NCBI GenBank assembly: GCA_038239195.1
Contig: JBBSEZ010000112.1
Span: 1-23,951, forward strand
Reading direction: 5' to 3'
DNA: 23,951 nt
Origin: JBBSEZ01 sp038239195
Lineage (GTDB): Bacteria > Planctomycetota > Planctomycetia > Gemmatales > Gemmataceae
In this document: positions 13,958 to 21,621 of the stretch, piece by piece
Position numbering within the stretch: position 1 is the first letter of the stretch
How the letters are laid out: each line of letters opens with the position of its first letter
Notes under the pieces: model-generated
The model's database searches: none
What the model was told of the DNA's origin: nothing
The model's input: the letters and a program-made list of their open reading frames with translations, nothing else
Made by a program: the position numbers and the translations under genes

Positions 13958-14965
13958 TCATTGTACTGCAACTTCGCCGGCCATCTCCAGCGCCCGGCGC
14001 AACCCGTCGAGCGGAGGCATCTTGGGGGCCCACCCCAGTTCCTGCCGCGCCTTGGCGATGCTGTAGCGCGTCGAGCGCCCGATCAGGGCGACCGCGTAGC
14101 GCGTGAGGGTTGGCGGACGGCGCTGCCGGAGGGCGCGGCCCCAGGCCTCCGCCAGCAGTCCCCCGAGGAACGCCAGCTTGTAGGGCACGTGTTTCCGCAA
14201 GCGTGGCAAAGCGAGCAAGTCGGTGAGGGCGTCGATGAGCTCGCGCTGGCTGATGGCGCCTTCGCTGCTCAGGTTGTAGGCCTGGCCGACCGCCCCCGGA
14301 TGGTCGGCGGCGCGGAGCGCCCCGTCGGCCACGTCGGCGGCGTGGACGATGTTGAGGCGGTTGTCGCCGGTGCCCACGACCCTTCCCCTCCCCTTCCGGA
14401 GGGCAGTCAGCACGCGCGGCATCGTGTTGCGGTCGCGCGGGCCGTAGGTCCAGCTTGGCCGGACGATCGTCCAGTCCCCCGGATAGCGCCGCACCTGTCC
14501 CTCGGCTTCGATCTTGGCGCGGCAGTAGTAGTCCCATACCCAGAGGTGCTGGCCCAGCGGCGATTCCTCGGTCAGCGGCGGGCCCTCGCGCGGCGGATGG
14601 CCGTAGACGATGAGCGAGCTAACGTGCAGCACCCGCCCGACCCCGCCGGCCCGGCAGGCGTCGAGCAGGTTGGCAGTCGCCGTGACAATGCTTTCGTGGA
14701 ACGAGCGCCACGGGCCCCAGTCGCTCACGCGACCGGCGGAGTGGTAGACGACGTCGGCGCCCGCGACGGCCGCGGGCAACGAGGCCGGGTGGCTCAGATC
14801 GCCCTCGACCAGTTCGGCGCCGAGGGAGCGCAGGAACGAGGTGTCGGACCCGGGGCGGACCAGGGCGCGGACGCCCTCGCCGCGCGCGAGAAGTTGCTCG
14901 GCAACGTGGCTGCCGAGCAGGCCGGTCGCCCCAGTCACGAGGTTCCACTTCACGGTTACAACCAT
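13958..14965 (-). CDS. NAD-dependent epimerase/dehydratase (extended SDR)
   Basis: A 335-aa extended short-chain dehydrogenase, acting on a nucleotide sugar, sterol-like or isoprenoid substrate. The N-terminal Rossmann motif is VTGATGLLGSH (GxxGxxG at 12-18). Further markers are LVEGDLSHPASL (adenine contact), VYHSAGRVSDWGPW, the serine pair in VLHVSSL, and the catalytic YxxxK as Y147-CRA-K151. VRPSWTYGPRDRN and VHAADVADGALRA are family-typical. The C-terminal half (RYSIAKARQELGWAPKMPPLDGLRRALE) is characteristic of the 3-beta-HSD/HpnA-like branch. The ATG at 14965 lacks a good ribosome-binding site; a GTG at 14953 is an alternative. It is first in the operon with the protease and pyrF. A 7-bp hairpin (14981-14997) sits in its leader. 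The exact substrate is not predictable. Confidence 0.9.
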   Translation of the reverse strand: MVVTVKWNLVTGATGLLGSHVAEQLLARGEGVRALVRPGSDTSFLRSLGAELVEGDLSHPASLPAAVAGADVVYHSAGRVSDWGPWRSFHESIVTATANLLDACRAGGVGRVLHVSSLIVYGHPPREGPPLTEESPLGQHLWVWDYYCRAKIEAEGQVRRYPGDWTIVRPSWTYGPRDRNTMPRVLTALRKGRGRVVGTGDNRLNIVHAADVADGALRAADHPGAVGQAYNLSSEGAISQRELIDALTDLLALPRLRKHVPYKLAFLGGLLAEAWGRALRQRRPPTLTRYAVALIGRSTRYSIAKARQELGWAPKMPPLDGLRRALEMAGEVAVQ

Positions 14966-15482
14966 TCGCAAAGGACAAGAGGCCCTCCGCGAGGGCCGAC
15001 CCGGGGAATTGTAGCGAATGCGGCGGGCGCGGGCCCCTGTAGGCGCCCGGCGGCGGCCGCATGCCAGGGCCTGGCAGGGATAGAATGAATGGGCCCGGGG
15101 CGGGCCTTGTCCCCCGGGACAAGGGCGAATATAACTTACTCACACTGCGCCGCCGGTGCGCCTCCGCCCGGCCCTCGGTAGGCTTCGTCTTCCCCTCGCC
15201 CGGAGAGAGACGGCTTCTCCACTTCGCCCTGAATAGTTAGTGGGCGTCCCCGAGTGCTCCCGTCCCGCCCTCGGCGACTCGACAAGAGGGTGCCCCCTCG
15301 TTGGTAGGGCCTGTGACGCGCAAGCCGAGACTGCCGGCCTTGCTTACCACAGCGACTGCCACCCGGCGACTCCGATGCTTTTTCCGCCTTTTATCTTCAG
15401 CGAATCTGTTCGCACCTGTTAAATTTAGGAAGGATGGGAGGAACGGGCGGTTTCGAGAAACTGGTTGAAAAGTGAGGTCGAG
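14966..15482. other. 517-bp divergent intergenic region
   Basis: It lies between the epimerase (minus) and the short-chain dehydrogenase (plus). Seen here: the hairpin GGCCCTC-CGC-GAGGGCC at 14981-14997 just before the minus-strand ATG; a minus-strand TACAAT (15008-15013) that may be a -10 but has no matching -35; the palindrome TGCCAGG-G-CCTGGCA at 15062-15076; and a 9-bp inverted repeat at 15105-15124 overlapping a plus-strand promoter candidate. The remaining stretch to 15482 would be a leader of about 340 nt. I recognise no gene, tRNA or riboswitch class in it. Confidence 0.55.
15105..15135 (+). promoter_or_regulatory. Sigma-70-like promoter with overlapping palindromic operator candidate
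   Basis: TTGTCC (15107-15112) and TATAAC (15130-15135) are 17 nt apart, each matching the sigma-70 -35/-10 consensus at four or five of six positions. The -35 lies inside an inverted repeat, CCTTGTCCC-CC-GGGACAAGG (15105-15124), a plausible repressor or activator site. It would drive the dehydrogenase-amidotransferase-DevCAB operon through a leader of about 340 nt. Confidence 0.45.
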
Positions 15483-16364
15483 ATGGGGCGAGCTCTGCAA
15501 GGTCGGCGATTGCTGATCACCGGCGCCTCGGGCGGCATCGGCCGCTGCGTGGCCGAGCAGGCTGCCCGCGCCGGGGCTCGGCTGGCCCTGGCGGCGCGCT
15601 CGGTCGAACGGCTCGAGTCTCTCGCCGGCGACCTGCGCAAACTCGGGGCCGACGTCCTCGTCGTGCCGACCGACGTCACGGTTGGCGCGGAACGTGCTCG
15701 GCTTTTCGAGACGGTGGTCGCTCGGTTCGGAGGGCTGGACGCCCTCCTCAACAATGCCGGAGTGGGCGCCTTTGGCCATTTTGCCGAGAGCAGTGAGGCG
15801 ATCCTGCGCCAGGTCATGGAGGTCAACTTCTTCGCCCCCGCGGAGATGATTCGGCTGGCGATCCCCATCCTGGCCCGTGGGCAGCAGCCGGCGATCGTCA
15901 ACGTCTCGTCGATGTGCGGCCGGCGCGGCATCCCGGCCTGGCCGGAATACTCGGCGAGCAAGTTTGCCCTGTGCGGGCTGACGGAGGCGCTGCGGGCGGA
16001 GTTGGTGCGCTTCGCCATCGACGTGCTGCTCGTCGTGCCCGGCCTGACGCGCAGCGAGCTCGGCAGCCACCTGCTCCGCAACGCGGGCCGGATGAAGATC
16101 GACTTCTCCGACGGGATGCCGCCGGAGAAGGTCGCGGCAAGCATCCTCAATGCTCTGTGCCGGAATCGCACCGAGACGGTGCTGGGTTGGGACGCCCGCT
16201 GGATCCTTCGCGTGCAGCGCTTCCTGCCGCGACTGGTCGATCGGGTGCTCGCCCGGAAGGTGCGGCAACTTTACGCTCGGGAACCAGGAACCAGGAACCA
16301 GGAACCAGAGGCGCTGGCGCCCCTCGAAACGACAAGCAAGACGGGCCTGACTCCTGGCTCCTGA
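15483..16364 (+). CDS. Short-chain dehydrogenase/reductase (classical SDR)
   Basis: A 293-aa NAD(P)-dependent oxidoreductase. The cofactor motif is TGASGGIG (13-20), the structural motif NNAG (90-93), and the catalytic residues S143, Y156 and K160 (in VSSM and YSASK). ALAARSVERL suggests NADP preference because of the Arg after the second strand. The C-terminal RFLPRLVDRVLARKV is like membrane-associated fatty-acyl or sphingosine-reductase-like SDRs. The ATG at 15483 has GAGG 5 nt upstream. The last 27 residues (from REPGTR) are not family sequence: they translate the short tandem repeats between this gene and the next, and the stop codon itself lies in a repeat unit. This is the first gene of a five-gene plus-strand cassette. 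The substrate is unknown; a lipid or ketide intermediate is a guess from the DevBCA-like exporter nearby. Confidence 0.9.
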   Translation: MGRALQGRRLLITGASGGIGRCVAEQAARAGARLALAARSVERLESLAGDLRKLGADVLVVPTDVTVGAERARLFETVVARFGGLDALLNNAGVGAFGHFAESSEAILRQVMEVNFFAPAEMIRLAIPILARGQQPAIVNVSSMCGRRGIPAWPEYSASKFALCGLTEALRAELVRFAIDVLLVVPGLTRSELGSHLLRNAGRMKIDFSDGMPPEKVAASILNALCRNRTETVLGWDARWILRVQRFLPRLVDRVLARKVRQLYAREPGTRNQEPEALAPLETTSKTGLTPGS

Positions 16365-16377
16365 CTCCTGGCTCCTT
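16280..16377. repeat. Heptanucleotide tandem repeats in inverted arrangement
   Basis: The left block is four perfect GGAACCA units (16280-16307). The right block (16346-16377) alternates CTCCTGG and CTCCTGA units. Read in reverse complement, the right units are GGAGCCA, one base from the left units, so the two blocks form a long imperfect hairpin. The dehydrogenase stop (TGA, 16362-16364) lies inside the right block. The structure resembles the STRR repeats described in cyanobacteria. Confidence 0.8.
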
Positions 16378-16393
16378 CCAAAGGAAAGACCTG

Positions 16394-18409
16394 ATGTGTG
16401 GCATCGCCGGAATGATCGATCTCTCGGGGGAAGGGCGGCCCGTCCCCGCGGGCGCCCTGCGCGCGATGGCGGACGCCATCCTCCACCGCGGCCCCGATGA
16501 GGACGGCTATCTGGAGCGGCCCGGATTGGGCTTCGCCTCGCGACGGTTGAGCATCGTCGGCCTTGCCGATGGCCGACAACCTATCGCCAACGAGGACCGC
16601 ACCGTTCAGGTCGTCTTCAACGGGGAACTGTTCGACTACCCCGAACAGAAGGCCGCGCTGACGGCCCGGGGGCACCGCTTCGCCACCCACTGCGATACGG
16701 AAGTGATTCCGCATCGCTGGGAAGACCACCAGGAGGGGATGTTCGCCCACCTGCGCGGGCAGTTTGCCGTCGCCCTGTGGGACGAACGGCGTCGCCTCGT
16801 CGTCCTGGGGCGCGACCGCTTCGGCATCTGCCCCCTCTACTGGACCAGGCAGACGGGCCCCGCGGGCGATTGGCTTCTGTTCGCCTCCGAGATCAAGGGC
16901 CTGCTCGCCTCGGGGATGGTCGAGGCGCGGGCCGACCCGCGCGGCCTCAACCACCTGTTCACGTTCTTCTCGCTGCCCGGCCCGCAGACCTGTTTTGCGG
17001 GCGTCCAGGCCCTCACGCCCGGTCACTACCTGCGCATCGCGCTGGACAAGGGCGAGCGGGCCCGCCTCAGCGAGCACACCTACTGGGCCATCGACTTCCC
17101 CGACCGCGGCCAGGAAGACCGCCGGCCGTTGAAAGTCCTCGAGAACGAACTCGAGGAGCGGCTCCTGGCGTCGGTGACGCGCCGGCTGCGCGCCGACGTG
17201 CCGGTCGTGTCCTACCTCAGCGGCGGGGTCGATTCTAGCGTCGTGGTCGCCCTGGCGAGCCACGTGCGTGGCAGCCCGATCCCGTCGTTCACGATCCGCA
17301 TCAAGGCGCCTCATCTCGACGAGACGAGCGAGGCCGGGATCGTGGCCCGTCACGTGGGCACCGAACCGATCGTCGTCGATTGCGGAGCGGAGGAGGTGCT
17401 GAACACCTACCCCGAGTTGATCCGCGCCGCCGAGGCGCCCGTGGTCGATACGTCGTGCGCCGCCCTCTTGCTGCTGGCGCGCGAGGTCCATCGGCGCGGC
17501 TTCAAGGTGGCCCTGACCGGGGAGGGGGCCGACGAATGGCTGGCCGGCTACCCCTGGCACAAAATCAATCGCGTGCTGGGCTACCTGGACGTTCTTCCTG
17601 GCGTGCCGTTCAGCCAGTGGTTGCGGAGAGGTTTGCTCCGCGCGACGGGGGCGCCGCGGTTTTCCTGGCCGATGGTCCGGCGCAATCAGGAGGCGGTCGG
17701 CGGGTACACCGGCTGGCACGACGTCTATGGCCTCATGAGCATGTCGAGACTGCGCTTCTTCAGCGAAGAGATGTGGGAGCAGGTGCGCGACTTCTCCCCG
17801 TACGAGGACCTCGGCCTCGACAGTCAGAAGATGAAGCGCTGGCACCCGCTCAATCGCGAGTTGGCCGTCAGCGGGCGAGCGCACCTCGTCGGCCTGCTGC
17901 TCAACGCCAAGGGCGATCGCGTCGCCATGAACTCGTCGGTCGAAACGCGCTACCCGTTCCTCGACGAGGAGGTCTTCGACTTCCTCGCCAAGGTGCCGCC
18001 GAGCTACAAGCTGCGCGGGGCGCTGCGCGACAAGTACCTCCTGCGGCGCGTGGCGCAGCGTTGGTTGCCCAAGTCGATCGCCCAGCGCCGCAAGGCGATG
18101 TTCCGGGCGCCGTTCGACAGCTTTCACCTGGAGCAGGCGCCCGCGTTCGTCGAGCAGTTACTGAGCGAGGAGTCGCTGCGGCGCACCGGGTACTTCAACC
18201 CGGCCGCGGTGGCACAGTGGCGCAAGGACTTCCGCGGCCTGCGGTCGGGGAGCTACAACCGCACCTCGATCGAGATGGGCCTGGTCGGCGTGCTGGCGAC
18301 GCAACTGTGGCACCATACGTTCCTCGCGGGCAACCTCGCCGACCTGCCCTCGCTGGCTGCCGGGGGGCAAAGGCTCGCCCTCCGAGAGCCCGTAGTCCGC
18401 AGTGCTTAG
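16394..18409 (+). CDS. Asparagine synthase-type glutamine amidotransferase (AsnB family)
   Basis: A 671-aa enzyme of the glutamine-hydrolysing asparagine synthase family: it takes ammonia from glutamine and transfers it to an ATP-activated carboxylate. Opening MCGIAGMI gives the N-terminal nucleophile Cys2 after Met removal. The glutaminase domain continues with ILHRGPDEDGY, FNGELFDY and GRDRFGICPLYW. The synthetase PP-loop is LSGGVDSS (from S276), followed by the family-typical TGEGADEWLAGY and ETRYPFLDEEVFDFLAKVP. The length exceeds E. coli AsnB (554 aa) and matches the longer family branch often found in biosynthetic clusters. AAGGAAAG upstream supports the ATG at 16394. Its place between a dehydrogenase and an exporter suggests tailoring of a secreted molecule rather than asparagine supply. 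That is inference. The stop codon lies within the next repeat array. Confidence 0.92.
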   Translation: MCGIAGMIDLSGEGRPVPAGALRAMADAILHRGPDEDGYLERPGLGFASRRLSIVGLADGRQPIANEDRTVQVVFNGELFDYPEQKAALTARGHRFATHCDTEVIPHRWEDHQEGMFAHLRGQFAVALWDERRRLVVLGRDRFGICPLYWTRQTGPAGDWLLFASEIKGLLASGMVEARADPRGLNHLFTFFSLPGPQTCFAGVQALTPGHYLRIALDKGERARLSEHTYWAIDFPDRGQEDRRPLKVLENELEERLLASVTRRLRADVPVVSYLSGGVDSSVVVALASHVRGSPIPSFTIRIKAPHLDETSEAGIVARHVGTEPIVVDCGAEEVLNTYPELIRAAEAPVVDTSCAALLLLAREVHRRGFKVALTGEGADEWLAGYPWHKINRVLGYLDVLPGVPFSQWLRRGLLRATGAPRFSWPMVRRNQEAVGGYTGWHDVYGLMSMSRLRFFSEEMWEQVRDFSPYEDLGLDSQKMKRWHPLNRELAVSGRAHLVGLLLNAKGDRVAMNSSVETRYPFLDEEVFDFLAKVPPSYKLRGALRDKYLLRRVAQRWLPKSIAQRRKAMFRAPFDSFHLEQAPAFVEQLLSEESLRRTGYFNPAAVAQWRKDFRGLRSGSYNRTSIEMGLVGVLATQLWHHTFLAGNLADLPSLAAGGQRLALREPVVRSA

Positions 18410-18463
18410 TACTTAGCAGGAGGCAAACAGGGCACTCTTTGCCGAGCACTAAGAACTGCGGAC
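18394..18463. repeat. Inverted repeat with CTTAG-type units after the amidotransferase gene
   Basis: The left arm 18395-18417 (GTCCGCAGTGCTTAGTACTT...) pairs with 18441-18463 at 19 of 23 positions. The stem continues inward through GGCAAA (18422-18427) and TTTGCC (18438-18443). The amidotransferase stop TAG (18407-18409) is inside the left arm. The right side ends in AAGGAC AAGGAC copies just before the permease start. It shares its words with the array at 20431-20520. Confidence 0.78.
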
Positions 18464-18482
18464 CAAGGACAAGGACTAGACC

Positions 18483-19601
18483 ATGTCATACGCTCTGTCA
18501 ACCTTGTGGTATGAGCGGCAGCGCTACTTGCCGGGCGTGCTGGCGGTGGGGTTCAGCGCCTTGCTGATCGCGCTGCAATGTGGGCTGCTGCTGGGGCTGT
18601 TCTCCGTCACGTCGATGCCCATCGATCACACGGATGCCGACGTCTGGGTCGGCGCCCCCGGCGTGCTGTCCGTCGATCTGGGCCGGCCGATCCGCGAGAA
18701 CTACCTGGCGCGGGTGGCGGCGCACCCCGACGTGGAGCGCTGTGAGGTCTACTTGCAGGGCTTCGCCTACTGGCAGAAGCGCACGGGGGCGACCGAACTG
18801 TGCATGGTGATCGGGTCGCACCTGAGCGACGATTCGCTGGGCGGGGTGGACAAGCTCACGCCGGAGCTCCGTGCCCGGCTGACCGAGCCGGGCACCATCG
18901 TCATCGACGAATCCGACATGGTGCGATTGGGGATTCGCGGCATCGGCGACACGGCCGAGGTGAGCGGTTCCCGGGTGCGCGTGGTCGGGATGACCGAGGG
19001 GCTCAAGAGCCTGGCGGGCCCGTACGTGTTCGCCTCGATCAACACCTCTCGGAAGCTGTTGCGCTTGCTCCCCGAGCAGATCAGCTACGTGCTGGCGCGC
19101 TGCAAAGACCGGAGGGCGGCGGAGAGGGTGGTTCGCGACCTCCGCGGGGAGTATGATAACATATCGGCGTTCACGGCGTCGGAGTTTTCCTACCGCAGCC
19201 GAATGCACTGGCTGTTGAAAACCAAGGCCGGGATCGCCCTCGGTTACGCGGCCGCGCTGGGCCTGATGGTCGGCGCCGTGGTGACCAGTCAAACGCTGTA
19301 CGCGGCGACGGCCGCGTCGCTGCGCGAGCTCGCGGTGCTGCGGGCGATGGGCATCCCGCGCTGGCGCATGGCCTCGATGGTGGTGGCGCAATCGTTCTGG
19401 GTGGGGATCATCGGGATCGCCCTGGCGTGGCCGGCCATCTACGCTTTGGCGGAGGTGGCCGACCGGATGGGGGTGCAGGTAGTCTTGCGGTGGTGGCTCC
19501 AGGTGGGGGCAGCGGGTTTGACGTTGGTGATGGCCCTGAGCTCGGGGCTGTTCGCTCTGCGGTCGCTGCGTCAGGTCGAGCCGGCCACGTTGTTGCGATG
19601 A
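18483..19601 (+). CDS. DevC-like ABC transporter permease (FtsX domain)
   Basis: A 372-aa inner-membrane permease of the type that works with DevB and DevA in cyanobacterial heterocyst glycolipid export. One membrane segment lies near the N-terminus (about 17-43, LPGVLAVGFSALLIALQCGLLLGLF). A periplasmic domain with ADVWVGAPGVLSVDLGRPI follows. Three segments then start at about 248, 290 and 336. The loop ASLRELAVLRAMGIPRWRMASMV is the FtsX coupling motif, and the end QVEPATLLR is the usual family terminus. 'DHTDADVWVG' and 'DL..P' are features I associate with DevC proteins. It differs clearly from the MacB-type permease at 3319-4710, so the window has two distinct exporters. The ribosome-binding site is poor. 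It is followed by its ATPase. Confidence 0.9.
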   Translation: MSYALSTLWYERQRYLPGVLAVGFSALLIALQCGLLLGLFSVTSMPIDHTDADVWVGAPGVLSVDLGRPIRENYLARVAAHPDVERCEVYLQGFAYWQKRTGATELCMVIGSHLSDDSLGGVDKLTPELRARLTEPGTIVIDESDMVRLGIRGIGDTAEVSGSRVRVVGMTEGLKSLAGPYVFASINTSRKLLRLLPEQISYVLARCKDRRAAERVVRDLRGEYDNISAFTASEFSYRSRMHWLLKTKAGIALGYAAALGLMVGAVVTSQTLYAATAASLRELAVLRAMGIPRWRMASMVVAQSFWVGIIGIALAWPAIYALAEVADRMGVQVVLRWWLQVGAAGLTLVMALSSGLFALRSLRQVEPATLLR

Positions 19602-19652
19602 AGGGAGGGCCAGGCAATGAGGCCGGACAGCAGGCACTCAGGAGCCCCAACC

Positions 19653-20426
19653 ATGTACGACGATCTTACGATGCCATCCATTCAGGGCGTCCATCTGATG
19701 CGGACGTTTGGTCAGGGAGAGACCATGACGACGGCCGTGGACGACGTGTCGCTCGAGATAAACGCCGGACAGATCGCCTTGCTGATGGGCCCTTCGGGAA
19801 GCGGCAAGTCCACCCTCCTGGCGATGCTCTCGGGCCTGCTTCACCCCGAGAGCGGCACGGTCATCGCCCTGGGGGAGGACGTCTGGGCGAAGAACGAGCA
19901 GCAACGCGAGGCGTTCCGTCTGAAGCACTGTGGCTTCATCTTCCAGGGCTACAATCTCTTTGCCGCCCTGACGGCGCGGCAGCAACTGGAGATGGTGGTG
20001 CGCTGGGGCGAGGGGGCCTCGGCCCGCGATGCGCGGCGGCGGTCCGACGAGATCCTGTCCATTCTGGGCATGTCGAGGAAGGCGCACCTGCGCCCGTCGG
20101 AGCTCTCCGGCGGCGAGAAGCAGCGCGTGGCCATCGGGCGGGCGCTCATCAAGGGCCCGCAGTTCATCTTCGCCGACGAACCGACCAGCGCCCTGGACTG
20201 GGCGCATGGCGAGCAGGTGGTGGAGTTGTTGCGCAACGCCGCCCACGACCGGAACGCCACGGTGCTGATCGTGGCCCACGATTCGCGTATCATTCCCTTC
20301 GCCGACCACGTGTTCCACCTGGAAGACGGCCGAATGACCGACGCCGAAGAAACGCCGGAGCACGCCAAGTTACCGCTCCGCCCGCACAACAACGGGGCGA
20401 CCAAGCCCATGACCTCGAAAGGATAA
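19653..20426 (+). CDS. DevA-like ABC transporter ATPase
   Basis: The 257-aa ATPase partner of the DevC-like permease. Walker A is GPSGSGKST (46-54), the Q-loop FIFQGYNLFAALT, the ABC signature LSGGEKQR (151-158), Walker B FIFADEP (171-177), the D-loop ALDW, and the switch His is H209. 'GYNLFAALTARQQLEM' is typical of the DevA/LolD-like branch. Two starts are possible: ATG 19653 (CAGGAG 8 nt upstream) and ATG 19617 (GGGAGG 8 nt upstream, 12 residues longer). The shorter is preferred because the family begins a few residues before the 'IQGVHLMRTFG' strand. It has about 25 extra residues at the C-terminus. It sits between permease and adaptor, an order (C-A-B) unlike cyanobacterial devBCA. Confidence 0.91.
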   Translation: MYDDLTMPSIQGVHLMRTFGQGETMTTAVDDVSLEINAGQIALLMGPSGSGKSTLLAMLSGLLHPESGTVIALGEDVWAKNEQQREAFRLKHCGFIFQGYNLFAALTARQQLEMVVRWGEGASARDARRRSDEILSILGMSRKAHLRPSELSGGEKQRVAIGRALIKGPQFIFADEPTSALDWAHGEQVVELLRNAAHDRNATVLIVAHDSRIIPFADHVFHLEDGRMTDAEETPEHAKLPLRPHNNGATKPMTSKG

Positions 20427-20430
20427 CATC

Positions 20431-20520
20431 AGTGCTTGGTGCTTAGTGCTTAGCGCTTAGCAAAGACAGAATGCAGCGTGGGCCCTCTTTGCTAAGCCCT
20501 CAGCACTACGGACTAAGAAC
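20431..20520. repeat. Heptanucleotide array between the ATPase and adaptor genes
   Basis: Four tandem 7-mers, TGCTTGG, TGCTTAG, TGCTTAG and CGCTTAG (20433-20460), then CAAAG. The segment 20445-20465 pairs with 20487-20507 at 19 of 21 positions, including 11 uninterrupted bases. The right side continues with CTAAG-type words to about 20520. It shares CAGTGCTT, CTCTTTGC and CTAAGAACT words with the array at 18394-18463. It fills most of the 112-bp gap. Confidence 0.82.
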
Positions 20521-20538
20521 TAATGCGGAGACCGACCC

Positions 20539-21618
20539 ATGCAAACACCTTCGAGACGGTGGCGCATCTCTCTGGCCACGTGGCTGGGCCTGATCCTGTT
20601 GCTCGCTGCATTCGGGCTCGTCGGGCTGGCGCTGCGTTCCCACGCGGGCGACGGCTCGGCGAACGCGCAAAGCGCTCCAAGCAAGGCGACGTTCCGGGCA
20701 GTGGCCGTCGCGCACGTGGACGTCGAGGGCGGGATAACGTCGCTCTACCCGCTCAAACCGGGGCGCGTGGTGCAAGTATGGGCAGTCGAGGGCAAGGAGG
20801 TGGAGGGGGGCGCCAAGCTGTTCCGCATGGAAGACACGGTGGAGAAGGTCCAGGTAGAGGAGGCCCGCATCGACCTGGACGCGGCGAAGGAAAAGGTGGA
20901 GCACGCGAAGCGCCTGGTGGTGCAACACGAGAAGACCGTGGCGGCCTACCGGGCGGCGGTGGAGGTGCCCAAGAAGGACGTCGAGGCGGCCCGGGCGATT
21001 CGCGCCAAGGCCAATCGCTACCAGAAGTCGGAGGTGTTGGGCGGCAGTAAGGAGGACGTGGCGGCCGCGGAGGCGTCGCTGGAAAAGGCCGAGGCGGCCG
21101 TGAAGGCGGCCGAGGCCAAACTGGCGTCGGTGGAGGCCGTCGATCCGCAGAGCGCCGTTCGCCTGGCGAACCTGGAGTTGGAGGCCAAGAAGATGCAAAA
21201 GGAGAAGGCCGACTTCGCGCTGGAACAGTGCATCGTCAAGGCCCCGCTCAAAGGAACCGTGTTGCGGAGTCAGGTGCAGGTGGGCGAGGTGCTGGGGCCG
21301 AGCCCGCGGCAGCCGGCCCTGCTGTTCTGCCCCAGCGGGCCGCGCATCGTACGAGCCGAGGTCGAGCAGGAGTTCGCCAACCGGGTCTCCCTGGGCCAGA
21401 TCGCCCGCATTCAGGACGACGCCACCGGCAACGGCGACTGGCGTGGCAAGGTCACGCACGTGTCCGACTGGTACACGCACCGCCGCTCGGTGCAGCTCGA
21501 GGCGATGCAGTTCTACGACGTGCGCACGCTGGAGTGCCTCATCAAGCTCGATCCCGACGCGAAGGGGGCGCTCCGCATCGGCCAGCGCGTTCGCGTGACA
21601 CTTGAAGGAAAAGAGTGA
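20539..21618 (+). CDS. DevB/HlyD-like periplasmic adaptor
   Basis: A 359-aa membrane-fusion protein, last gene of the plus-strand cassette. The N-terminal anchor is at about residues 11-33 (ISLATWLGLILLLAAFGLVGL). The first lipoyl half includes LYPLKPGRVVQVWAVEGKEVEGGAKLFRMED. An Ala/Glu/Lys-rich coiled-coil hairpin follows (about 95-230, with repeated AEAAVKAAEAKLASVEA-type helices). The second lipoyl half is CIVKAPLKGTVLRSQVQVGEVLG, followed by a beta-barrel (IVRAEVEQEFANRVSLGQIARIQDD) and a final strand RIGQRVRVTLEGKE. GGAG lies 8 nt before the ATG. The general layout is that of DevB. It would connect the DevC-like permease to an outer-membrane channel; no such channel is encoded next to it, but two TolC-like lipoproteins are encoded in the window. 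A repeat array precedes it and another follows. Confidence 0.9.
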   Translation: MQTPSRRWRISLATWLGLILLLAAFGLVGLALRSHAGDGSANAQSAPSKATFRAVAVAHVDVEGGITSLYPLKPGRVVQVWAVEGKEVEGGAKLFRMEDTVEKVQVEEARIDLDAAKEKVEHAKRLVVQHEKTVAAYRAAVEVPKKDVEAARAIRAKANRYQKSEVLGGSKEDVAAAEASLEKAEAAVKAAEAKLASVEAVDPQSAVRLANLELEAKKMQKEKADFALEQCIVKAPLKGTVLRSQVQVGEVLGPSPRQPALLFCPSGPRIVRAEVEQEFANRVSLGQIARIQDDATGNGDWRGKVTHVSDWYTHRRSVQLEAMQFYDVRTLECLIKLDPDAKGALRIGQRVRVTLEGKE

Positions 21619-21621
21619 TCG

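Noticed and set aside
13917..14537. N-terminal extension of the aspartic protease frame
   Set aside because: It overlaps the epimerase gene, has no protein-like pattern, and a strong GGAGG precedes the ATG at 13916.
15240..15422. 60-aa plus-strand open frame in the leader region
   Set aside because: No ribosome-binding site and no recognisable pattern; it lies in the leader before the dehydrogenase.
16280..16377. CRISPR array or VNTR-type minisatellite
   Set aside because: Units are 7 bases with no spacers, and the second block is inverted. This fits short tandem repeats, not CRISPR.
15914..16393. In-frame N-terminal extension of the amidotransferase (would give 831 aa)
   Set aside because: The enzyme needs MCGIAG with Cys at position 2, which starts at 16394. 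The upstream part lies inside the dehydrogenase gene.
16271..18127. 618-aa minus-strand open frame
   Set aside because: It is the antisense of the AsnB-type gene; the composition is typical of a shadow frame.
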